Below, piece by piece: positions 28,156 to 37,763 of a DNA stretch of 64,000 nt. Each line of letters starts with the position of its first letter. Positions within the stretch are counted from its first letter, which is position 1. The position numbers were made by a program, and so were the translations under genes. The stretch lies in the NCBI GenBank assembly GCA_965198325.1, contig CBDAPE010000017.1:186001-250000 (forward strand). Direction: 5' to 3'. The stretch comes from CBDAPE01 sp965198325 (GTDB lineage Bacteria; Pseudomonadota; Alphaproteobacteria; UBA828; JAPUJA01). A model generated the notes under the pieces. The model had not been told where the DNA came from. It worked only from the letters and a program-made list of their open reading frames with translations, and did not search any database.

Positions 28156-30258
28156 TCACTCCCGGACGTCGGGCGTGCGCCGGCCTTCGTGCCGCATCGC
28201 GAATCTTCGGCCGATGAACCCCGCCAGAACGGCGCGCGCGATCTCGCCGGGGGGCTCTCCGCCCGCGAGCGCGGCGAGTAGCGACAGCGTCCGGCGGTCG
28301 TCCGCCTGAAGATCCCGCTGGGGCCAATCGTCCTCGAGGACACGGGCGCCCTGGATGAAGCCCCGCGCCCATGCCATGAGATCGCCGTCGTCCAGACCGG
28401 CGAGCATCGCCGCGGCGAACCGGCTCTCGCCAAGGCCGATCGTGAGTTCGTTGTACCGTCCCGTCGCCAGCGCAATGAATGTCTCCAGCGCCTTGTCGTC
28501 ACGGTCCCGGATCCGTTCCGCAAGGGCGGAAAGCCCGGCGCCCGGGCGGAGCGTCAGGGGCGCGAGCGCGGCGGCCGACAGATAGCCGTCGAGCCAGGCC
28601 GGCGAAGCCGTCGCCCAAAGCTCTTCTTCCGGCCCTGTCCCCGCCCCGGCCACGTCCGTCAATCCGTCCGCGTCGTCCGCCCCAAGCTCGTGTTCCTCCG
28701 CCTCCCAGGCCTCGACGGAGGTGTCGAAGACATAATCCATGATCGGGATCGTTTTCAGTGCCCGGCCGTCGAGCAGCGCCGAGGCCGCCGCCGCGAAAGA
28801 GCGCCACTCGCCGTCCCCGCCCGATGCCTTCAGGATGTGCGCGGCGCGCAGCATGAGTAGAGCCCAGTCGCCGCGCCGCTCTTCGAGACGCTCCCAAAAG
28901 GCGGCTTCCGGTTGCCGCGTGCCGGACGCGCTCTTCAGCGCTTCGTCGAAGACCGCCGTGCCCTCGAACCATGTGTCGACGATCGGGTGGTCGTCCGGCC
29001 ACGTCGCGCTTCGGGCGATCAGCCGCTCCCGCTCCCGCGCCGGGAGGCCGGCGATCTCCCCCTCGGGATCCACCTCCGCCAGCCAGTCGCCCGCGGCCAT
29101 CGGACGCGGGCGCAACTCGCCGAGGCCGCAGGCGAGAGCGGCATCGATCAGACCGGCCGGCGGTGGGCGCCCCGCCGCGAGCCCGTTCGCCAGCGCGGCG
29201 GCCAGTGCCGTCTCGAAAGCTTCCCATGCGAGGTCGAGCGCTCCGATATCGTCTACTTGCGTCGATATCGCCTCTCCGGCGGCGTCGCCCCGGGCAAGAA
29301 AGGCGTCTTTTACGCCGTGCCCGGCCTTGATCAGAACCAACGCCGTGACCGGACCGTCCAGCACCGCGGCGAGGCTCTGGGCGCCCGAGCCGTCCGGCAG
29401 CGTGCCGAGAAGCCGCTTCGGACGACCTCCGGGCCGCTCCGGCGGGCCGGAGAGGTTCCGCTGTCGCGCCTCGCGCAGGGCCGCATCCAGCACCGGGCGG
29501 GCGCCGTCCGGTGGCATCCAGTTGCGAATCAGCGGCAGCACCGCCACCGAAGCGGCATCGAGAATGCCCCGCCGCGCCCGGCCTGCGAGGGCGCCGGCGG
29601 CGGCCAGGCGAACCTCCCTCGACGCGTCCAGCAGCCAGTAAAGCGCCATGCGGCCGGAAAAACCCTCGTCCCGACCCGAGACATGGTGCACCAGGGCCGG
29701 ACGGACCTCGTCCGGAAGGACGCCGAGCATGTCGTCCAGTACCATGTGCAGCATGTAATCGTCGTCCCCCGCCTCGCGCCGGAGACGGTCGATCTCCGCA
29801 TCCAGGTCGCCCGGAAGCCGGTCCGACGCGGCCAGGGCTTCCAGTTGCGCCGTGAGGAAGGATACGAGGGCCTCCGGCGCCTCGATTTCGGCGCGGGCAT
29901 AAGCGCGCGCCAGCCCATGCGCGGAGCGCTCGTCGAGACCGCCGTCGACGGCTAGCGCCCCGGTTGCACCATGGGCCTCGGTCAGGAAGCTCTCGCCAAG
30001 GCGCCCGCGGTTCTCCGTATCCATGCGGGCCAGGCCGATCAGAGCTTCGAACAGCTCAAGCGGGCCGCCCCGGTCCGTACTCGCCGTCCGCGCCACGGCG
30101 GCGACAAGCTCCGAAGCAGCGCCGGGCGTTCCCAGAAGCGCCGATCCATGGTCCGCGGCCACGCGCATGGCGGCGCCGGGGTCATTGGAACGGCCGAGTT
30201 CGTCGAGGCAGGCTCGGACCGGACCGGCGTTAACCGGACGTTCGTCGTCTTTGTTCAT
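28156..30258 (-). CDS. Large protein with C-terminal UPF0149/YecA-like domain
   Basis: A 700-residue, Ala/Asp/Glu-rich, mostly helical protein. The N-terminal 250 residues look like HEAT-type helices (ASREVRLAAAGALAGRARRG). The region from about residue 590 carries LDGYLSAAALAPLTLRPGAG and later DLMAWARGFIQGARVLEDDW, the pattern of UPF0149/YecA domains (the WARGF motif). No catalytic motif or membrane segment is visible. The start MNKDDERPVNAGPV is chosen from the first ATG. Function unknown; GC-rich, intact, unlike its fragmented neighbours. Confidence 0.7.
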   Translation of the reverse strand: MNKDDERPVNAGPVRACLDELGRSNDPGAAMRVAADHGSALLGTPGAASELVAAVARTASTDRGGPLELFEALIGLARMDTENRGRLGESFLTEAHGATGALAVDGGLDERSAHGLARAYARAEIEAPEALVSFLTAQLEALAASDRLPGDLDAEIDRLRREAGDDDYMLHMVLDDMLGVLPDEVRPALVHHVSGRDEGFSGRMALYWLLDASREVRLAAAGALAGRARRGILDAASVAVLPLIRNWMPPDGARPVLDAALREARQRNLSGPPERPGGRPKRLLGTLPDGSGAQSLAAVLDGPVTALVLIKAGHGVKDAFLARGDAAGEAISTQVDDIGALDLAWEAFETALAAALANGLAAGRPPPAGLIDAALACGLGELRPRPMAAGDWLAEVDPEGEIAGLPARERERLIARSATWPDDHPIVDTWFEGTAVFDEALKSASGTRQPEAAFWERLEERRGDWALLMLRAAHILKASGGDGEWRSFAAAASALLDGRALKTIPIMDYVFDTSVEAWEAEEHELGADDADGLTDVAGAGTGPEEELWATASPAWLDGYLSAAALAPLTLRPGAGLSALAERIRDRDDKALETFIALATGRYNELTIGLGESRFAAAMLAGLDDGDLMAWARGFIQGARVLEDDWPQRDLQADDRRTLSLLAALAGGEPPGEIARAVLAGFIGRRFAMRHEGRRTPDVRE

Positions 30259-30404
30259 GAGTGCGCCTCACTCTCGTTCCAGGCCTCGGAGTCCGACCCC
30301 GAACCAACCGAATGAATTTAGTCTGTTGCGGTTCACTTCCCCGGCCCCGACCGGCTGCCAATGGACGATGCTGCCCAACGATCTTCCGTCGCGCCCGACG
30401 GCAC

Positions 30405-30549
30405 AACGCTATAATTGTTTCAACCGGCAACGACACCTCTACTCACGGGACAGCTTCCGGCTTGACCGTGGCGTCGCACCGCCGAGCGGCGTCGGTTCGC
30501 AGTCGGCTGATTTCCTGTCGTTCGTGGAAAACTCGGACGAATCGCTTTA
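30405..30549 (+). pseudogene. IS6-type transposase C-terminal remnant
   Basis: The plus-strand frame NCFNRQRHLYSRDSFRLDRG matches the end of the local IS6 transposase (HNHFNQDRHLYNRESFKLNR) at more than half of the positions but in opposite orientation to the six full copies. The rest of the element and its ends are not recognisable. IS5 insertion cuts it at 30549. Confidence 0.6.
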
Positions 30550-31392
30550 GGGTCTGTTGAGATTCATCGTGAATTGATGATTGCGGAGCAAGCATAAATC
30601 ATGGCCTCGAAGCTTTCGTCGGTTTTGTCGCTTCGCAGGGCGATGCGTTTGAACTCCTTGAGTTTACAGAAGAAGTTTTCGATCAAGTGGCGCCATTTAT
30701 AGATCTCGTCATCAATGTCCAGTGGCTGGAGACGCTGCGGGCGCTGTGAGATCACGATTTGCGCCCCGCGCGCGTTCATAGCCTCAATGATCCAGTTCGC
30801 GTCGAACGCCTTGTCGGCAATCAGGCCGCCGAAATCGAGGTCTCTGATGAGCGGGGCACCGCCTCCGCTATCGTTTCGTTGTCCAGGCATCGGAACAAAG
30901 CGCACCAGATTGCCCAAGCTATCGGTGAGGGCCAGGATATTGGTCGTCAGACCGCCCCTTGACTTGCCTATGGCCTGGCCCTGAGCCCCCCTTTTGCGCC
31001 CTGGCCGTGGCGGTGGACCCTGACAATCGTGCCGTCGATCATTGCGAACTCCATATCTGCTTCATCCGACACGACATCAAATATCCGTTTGAAAACATCC
31101 GCCTTGACCCAGTGGCGAAAACGCTTGAATAGCGTATTCCAAGTCCCGAAACCGGGCGGCAAATCACGCCACGGGCTTCCAGTGCGCGCAATCCACAGCA
31201 CGGCCTCCAGAAACAACCGCCCATCCCCGCCAATACGGCCGGGGTCGCTCTTCTTGCCCAGACAATGCGGCTCAATCAACGCCCATTGACAATCCATGAT
31301 GGTAAAACGCTCTTCGATCACTCAAACCTCCTGTAAAAGAAAGCTTGAATCACGAATTAAAGGTTTTGGGAATCCTGAATCTCAACAGACCC
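30550..31392 (-). mobile_element. IS5-family (IS427-type) element, 843 bp
   Basis: Inverted repeats GGGTCTGTTGAGATTCA at left and TGAATCTCAACAGACCC at right are perfect over 17 bp. The dinucleotide TA flanks it on both sides, as expected of this group. It encodes a two-frame transposase on the minus strand. Confidence 0.93.
30564..31321 (-). CDS. IS5-family transposase in two frames (programmed -1 shift likely)
   Basis: The first frame (30968-31321) carries the helix-rich N-terminus (LPPGFGTWNTLFKRFRHWVK) and the first DDE Asp (EFAMIDGTIVRVHRHGQGAK). The second (from GLRARP back into AQGQAIGKSRGGLTTN) holds the rest, with DKAFDANWIIEAM and the end ENFFCKLKEFKRIALRSDKT containing the YREK-like Glu region. 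They join by a -1 shift at CAAAAGGGGGGC, a slippery sequence like those used by IS427-group elements. The fused product would be about 250 residues. Confidence 0.85.
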
Positions 31393-31491
31393 TAGCCTGC
31401 AGCACCTCGCAATCCAGTAACATGGCCGCTTGCGGACACACAGATAACAACCCAGTATCAAGACCTGTCATCAAGAAGGATCTCCCGATCA
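31393..31491 (+). repeat. 99-bp dispersed repeat, copy B
   Basis: Partner of 9935-10033. It begins at the TA flanking the IS5 element and ends at the start codon of the 96-residue gene, carrying its ribosome-binding site AAGAAGGA. It is therefore probably the leader or upstream region of that gene. Confidence 0.85.
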
Positions 31492-31781
31492 TGGCAATCG
31501 ATGAAGCAACCTTGTCCAAAGGCCACTTGAGAAAGCTGAACGCTCTGCGTAAGTCCGTGGGCGACGAGCTTGGCGACGATGTGTTCTCGAAATGGCACGA
31601 ACAGCTGTCGCCCGGGAAGGTAACCGGGAAACGCGACCCGGTTGCGGAGAAGATCCGCGAGGCGGTTTCCGGTCTGGAACATGACAAGTCGTTTCGACTG
31701 GGCAACCGGGGCTATACGATCCGCCGTGCGAAGGGCAAGGGTGCGTCCGGTTTCGTCATCATCAAGAATGAGAAGAACTGA
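31491..31781 (+). CDS. Small conserved-looking hypothetical protein (96 aa)
   Basis: Begins MAIDEATLSKGHLRKLNALR and ends GFVIIKNEKN. Basic and acidic residues are evenly mixed, with a C-terminal beta-like stretch (RLGNRGYTIRRAKGKGASGF). A good Shine-Dalgarno sequence AAGAAGGA lies 9 bases before the ATG. I recognise no family. Its upstream 99 bp are duplicated at 9935-10033. An upstream in-frame ATG at 31423 would add 23 residues. Confidence 0.6.
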   Translation: MAIDEATLSKGHLRKLNALRKSVGDELGDDVFSKWHEQLSPGKVTGKRDPVAEKIREAVSGLEHDKSFRLGNRGYTIRRAKGKGASGFVIIKNEKN

Positions 31782-31900
31782 CGAGACCTGCGCGCGGGAG
31801 CGGAGTTCGGACGGATCCCCGGCGATTTCTTTGCTGACCGCTTGATTGTTAGCCTTGCAGCTTTCCCGCGGCTCGCTGTGTTCTGACCATATTTGCAGTT

Positions 31901-32107
31901 TTGGGCCGGCGAGTCAGTTTCAAGGAGACCCGGGCGTTTCGCCGGCGCCATCGAATCAAAGTGATTGTAGCGGGCGTGGTGATCACCCTACTGTTCGCCA
32001 CGGCCGGAGCGAACCTCGTCGCACCGGTCCTCGCGACCGCCTACATGGTGCATGTCTGTCATGGCATGCGGCGGCACGAAGCGGCGGACGGCCGCACGCT
32101 GGGATAA
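31901..32107 (+). CDS. Small predicted membrane protein
   Basis: A 68-residue frame from TTG at 31901 with a basic N-terminus (FRRRHRIK) and one long hydrophobic segment (VIVAGVVITLLFATAGANLV, continuing APVLATAYMV), then a polar tail. It precedes the bactofilin gene on the same strand by 61 bases. No family is recognised and start assignment is weak. Confidence 0.35.
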   Translation: MGRRVSFKETRAFRRRHRIKVIVAGVVITLLFATAGANLVAPVLATAYMVHVCHGMRRHEAADGRTLG

Positions 32108-32168
32108 CCCGCTCGGACCCCGGGACACGTGCCGGACCCGCGAATGGCGAAGCGAAAGGACAGAGACC

Positions 32169-32780
32169 ATGCTCGACCGAAAGAAAGACAAGGAGGGCGC
32201 CAGACCCGCGCCGGAAGTGGTGCCCGACGACGATGAGCCGGAGAGCGTGGCCGAGCCGGCTTACGCGCCGACCCCGGCGACGCCCGAGCCTCTGACGCCG
32301 GCGCTGCCCGGCATGCCCGAGACCCCCCGCCGGCTCGCGGACATCCCGCCGATCTCCCGGCCCGCCGAGGACGGTTCCCTCTCGCGTTCGGGGAACACAC
32401 GCCTGACCGTGGGCAAGGACACCGAGATGTCGGGCGAGATCACGACCTGCGATCTGCTCGTGGTCGAGGGCACGGTCGACGCCAGCCTGCGCAACGGGCG
32501 CGAGATCCAGATCGCGCAAAGCGGCCGGTTCTCGGGCTTGGTGGAAGTCGAGGAAGCGGATATCTCGGGAGAGTTTTCGGGCAAGCTCGTCGTACGCCAC
32601 CGGCTCATCGTGCGGGCCGGCGGCAAGGTCGACGGCGAGATCTTTTACGACAAGATCGAGGTCGAGCGGGGCGGCGAAGTCTCGGGCCGGCTCGCGGTGG
32701 GCGACGGGCGGGCCGCGGAGGTCAAAACGCTGGCCGGCGCCGGGCCGGGCGGCGGGAGCGTCTTCTCCAAGCCGGACTGA
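32169..32780 (+). CDS. Bactofilin-family cytoskeletal protein
   Basis: A 203-residue protein. Residues 1-75 are proline/acid-rich and disordered. Residues about 76-180 form the bactofilin (DUF583) beta-helix with repeating strands: LTVGKDTEMSGEITTCDLLV, VEGTVDASLRNGREIQIAQS, LVVRHRLIVRAGGKVDGEIF. Bactofilins polymerise into membrane-associated filaments that place cell-wall and surface structures. The ATG at 32169 follows GAAAGGACAGAG. It is intact and probably the last resident gene before the serine-recombinase module. Confidence 0.88.
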   Translation: MLDRKKDKEGARPAPEVVPDDDEPESVAEPAYAPTPATPEPLTPALPGMPETPRRLADIPPISRPAEDGSLSRSGNTRLTVGKDTEMSGEITTCDLLVVEGTVDASLRNGREIQIAQSGRFSGLVEVEEADISGEFSGKLVVRHRLIVRAGGKVDGEIFYDKIEVERGGEVSGRLAVGDGRAAEVKTLAGAGPGGGSVFSKPD

Positions 32781-33535
32781 GCCCCGGAGCGGCCCATCCA
32801 TGCGCGGGCGGTGAGGAGCCGGACGATGGACCCTCCTGCTCACGGCGGGACCGGCGGCGGTTCCCCTGCTCGCGGCCTGCACGGGGGATCGGATCGCACC
32901 CGGCCCGCCCGTCACCGGCGACGTTCTCGGGCTCTACGCGGACATCCATACATCCATGGCGGCCTCCCCGGAACCGGCACCGGGCCATCCCACCAAATCC
33001 CGCCAAATCCCACCCAATCCCGGACAACCGGACCTCCCTGCAGGGGCTTTCTGCAGAGACGGGTTCGCTCCAGACTGCGCCCACCGCCACTGTCTAGGTG
33101 GCAAAAGCCCGAACAAGCCCCAACAAGCCCGAACAAGGCCGAACGAGGCGAAGCAGGATCGCCCTTTCCGGGGCTTACGGGAGGGCGGCGAACTGCCCTG
33201 CGGGCAGGGTAAAGGCCTTGAACGATCCGGGCGGAATGTGGCGTGCAAGGCCCGTAAACGGGCCTTTTACCGGTCGAAACGGGTCGTTTCGGGCGATCCA
33301 TTCAGGCGGGCCCCAGGGTCGGTTTCGGACCGGACCGTCGGGGCCTCGGGATCGTGGTGTCCGACGCCTGAATGATCCGGGCGCCGATAGCAGAGAGCGG
33401 ATCGGTGCCGCAACGCACCGGCCCCTGGCGCGAAAGTCTCCGGCGGGACTTCTGGCGGTACCCGAACCCTGGCGCCGGCGGCGGGCGATGCGAGGGACCG
33501 CCGCCCTTCCGGGTGGCCCGGACCGGGAGGGTCGG
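32781..33535. other. Gene-poor 755-bp stretch with a lipoprotein-signal remnant and short repeats
   Basis: No complete gene seen. From about 32827 the plus strand reads WTLLLTAGPAAVPLLAACTG, a lipoprotein signal with lipobox LAAC, but no start codon precedes it, and the frame decays after about 40 codons. From 32990 there are imperfect repeats of caaatcccgc and, from 33110, of aacaagccccg-like units. The serine recombinase ends at 33536, so an attachment-site remnant could lie here, but I cannot locate one. Confidence 0.4.
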
Positions 33536-35147
<1,612 letters not shown>

Positions 35148-35155
<8 letters not shown>

Positions 35156-35663
35156 CGTCCGTCTTCCCTGCCCCGGGGCGCGGGCCCGTGAGGCCGAAGA
35201 AGCGGGGGCCGGACCAGTGGCCGCCGGTGATCGCACCGGCGATCTTCGAGAGCGACCCCCAGTCCTGGCCGTTCCACTCGTACCCGGTTTCTGTGACGCT
35301 CACCGTGTACGTCCGGCCGCGCCACTCGCGCACCAGCCGGGCGCCAGGCTTGAGCCGGGCCGCCCGGGCAGGCGCCGCGCCGCCGTCCCGCTCGAGAGCG
35401 GCGAGCCGGCGTCGGGTGGCGGCGTTCAGGCCGCCGTACGCCTGCTCCTGGAGCTTCCACGCGACGGCGAGCAGGAGCAGGTCGCGGCGGATCCGCCGGG
35501 GCGGGTCCACCCGGTAGAGCCGCCGCCATTCCCGGCGCAGCGCCCCGGTGTCCAGCGCCTCCAGGGCGCGCAGGCGGGACGAAACCTCCGGTCCTTTCCC
35601 GGGGCCTCGGTCTCGTGCCCCGGTGGGTGATGGCGGACCGTCGGCGGGGTCGGGCTTCGACAT
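35148..35663 (-). CDS. DUF2924 protein, partner of the serine recombinase
   Basis: A 171-residue protein with the DUF2924 pattern: LRREWRRLYRVDPPRRIRRD, LLLAVAWKLQEQAYGGLNAA, LKPGARLVREWRGRTYTVSV, then YEWNGQDWGSLSKIAGAITG and WSGPRFFGL. Such genes typically precede large serine recombinases in alphaproteobacterial mobile modules. The role is unknown, perhaps regulation or directionality (inference). Its stop overlaps the recombinase start (ATGAGTAG). Confidence 0.9.
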
Positions 35664-35935
35664 GGGGGCTCCGGTTCATGGCCGCGCCCGGTGCGCAGTT
35701 CCCGGCACCCCAGGCCCCGGACCGCGCACGCTCGGGGCAGGGGCTGAAACACTCGGTTCCCGGCACCCGGCATGTACGCGTCCCCTGGCGGAGAAGTCCA
35801 GACATCATGCCGGAATCCGGACTGGCCTCGGGCCGGATCCCGTGGTTCTTCATCCATTGATGAGGAGGGGCATCCCGGTTCGAGCTTTGACCTCGAGCTT
35901 GAGGCGCATTTTGTCCATCTTATAGCCCTCGCGGG

Positions 35936-36738
35936 GGAGCTGTCAACTTAACTTGAGAGAGGCAAATTTTGATCTGAAGTCCGGTCTATTCATGCCGCCG
36001 CCGTCACAGCTTTGCATTCCTCCATCGCGCCGTCGCGAAAGGTTCGAAGCGTGTGGCGAGAAATGAGATGGCGTTGGGCGTTGAAGAGGTTATGGATCGG
36101 GCCATGGGTGGAGAGAAATCGTTGGGCTGAACCGTGGGATTTGAAACGCTGCATCTTTCGTTCCCGTCGTCGTATCGGGACATGCGAACTCTCAGCTCGA
36201 TTGTTCAGGTGATGCCCGGTTTCGTCGAGGTGAGCGAGACGTAGCTCTCAGAATGCAGCATCGTAAGACCTTAACTTATCGGTCACGATCCTATCGGGCC
36301 GAACGCCTTGGTTCCTCAGGAGCTTTCGCATGAGTTTCATAGCGGTGCGCTTGTCTCGATGCCTTTGTACCAATACGTCGAGACCCTCGCCCTCACCGTC
36401 TACAGCCCGCCACAGGTACATCTGCGTGCCACCGATCTTCACAAAGACTTCGTCCAGGTGCCAGACCTCGAACGCGGGATCACGGCGCTTGCGGATCCGG
36501 CGGGCATAGGCTTGTCCAAATTTTAATACCCACAGACGAACGGTCTCGTAGCTGACGTCGATCCCTCGTTCCGCCAGGAGATCTTCGACATCACGGTAAC
36601 TCATCGTGAACCGATAATAGAGCCACACGGCTTGACCGATAATGTCGGGATGGAACCGGTGTCGCCGGTAGGAGATTTTCTGCATCGGGCAAATTTACCA
36701 CCCAACCAAACCCACCCATCAGTTAATGTGACAGTCCC
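35936..36738 (-). mobile_element. Second, distinct IS6-family element (803 bp)
   Basis: Imperfect inverted repeats GGAGCTGTCAACTTAACT at left and the complement of GGGACTGTCACATTAACT at right. It carries one transposase on the minus strand. It is clearly different from the six copies of the other IS6 element (protein identity looks below half). Confidence 0.85.
35990..36685 (-). pseudogene. IS6-family transposase (second type) with one internal stop
   Basis: 232 codons from MQKISYRRHRFHPDIIGQAV to the end. Catalytic residues are VWHLDEVFVK, IVTDKLRSYDAAF and NNRAESSHVPIRRRE. A single TGA at 36248-36250 follows SYDAAF, probably from an Arg codon CGA, with full homology after it (ELRLAHLDETGHHLNNRAES). 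It separates the second Asp from the catalytic Glu, so the product is inactive. Confidence 0.88.
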
Positions 36739-37080
36739 TTTGGGGCGGCAGGCCAGGGGCGTCATGGTGGAATAAGGTAGGACGTGCTGAGGGCGCGCGG
36801 CGAAGAATCAGCGCACGCAGCTCGAAGGCGTTCCTCGACAAGGGTGTCAGCCGATGCATGGGTTCCATGCCGGTCGGCACGATGAGCCCTCGATCACCTC
36901 GACGGTGAATCAGAGTCGGAGTTCGATGCCGACCGAGCGTCTAGACCGTTGGCGAGCTCACGGTGAACGCGAACTGGACGTGCGGCGCCATAAGAGTCCT
37001 CACCAGAACAAGATGACGTTACGACCCGAGGGGCGTCGTGGGGACAGGGACCCGCTGCGGCAAACTTCCCCTTTCCGGCC
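36739..37080. other. Gene-free 342-bp interval
   Basis: No start, ribosome site or protein pattern that I can support on either strand. It lies between the second-type IS6 element and an integrase remnant and is probably decayed mobile DNA. Confidence 0.4.
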
Positions 37081-37400
37081 TCATCCCGCCACCTCTGCGA
37101 TGCAGCTCGCGATACGATTTGCGGCCGAATTGACGGGGTCGTTGGTGAGGTGGGCGTAACGGGTGGTGGTCTGGAACTGGGTGTGCTCCAGGAACTTGCC
37201 AATCATGGCCGGGCCTTCTCCGACCAGCAAGCCACCACTGGCGAAGGTGTTTCTGAGGTCATGAAGCCGGATATCATCGAGGTCGGCGCGCGCCCGGACG
37301 CGCTTCCAGGGGTGCTGAATGTCAGTCAGATGGCTCCCCAGACGCGTAGCGCTACCCCGCTTCCGACCAAGCTCTCGCTTCTGATGGCGCACGGGAGCGG
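37081..37400 (-). pseudogene. Tyrosine recombinase (integrase), C-terminal remnant
   Basis: Reads HPWKRVRARADLDDIRLHDL then RNTFASGGLLVGEGPAMIGK, then FLEHTQFQTTTRYAHLTNDP, with the HxxR box and the catalytic Tyr in RYAHL. The N-terminal two thirds are missing, although an open frame continues upstream to 37740 without family features. This is a second integrase remnant, different from the one at 16127. Confidence 0.75.
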
Positions 37401-37763
37401 CCGTGGAGCAGCGACGGAGACGTGACGGAAGACCGGCGGGTGGACGGCCGTCCACCTCGCGACCCGGTAACGCCGTGGCCAGCGGCGTCAGCGGAGGAAG
37501 GCGGCTGATACCACGTTTCGAGGGTGCGGATATGATAGGTTCGATGTTCAGGGTGACCCCCACGGATCGTGTAGCAGGTGCGGGCCAGTCAGATCTGTGT
37601 GACGAACGCGGCCGGTTCGAGGCCGACAGCGTGAACGCGCCTTCGGCGCCGCGTGCCGCCCCGGCGGCCGCCAGCCACGCGGACGGCGACCTGATCGCGA
37701 GGCTGACGACGGGGCGCAAACGGACCGATATTGCGACCATCGGAAATGGGAGTGGACAAGAGC

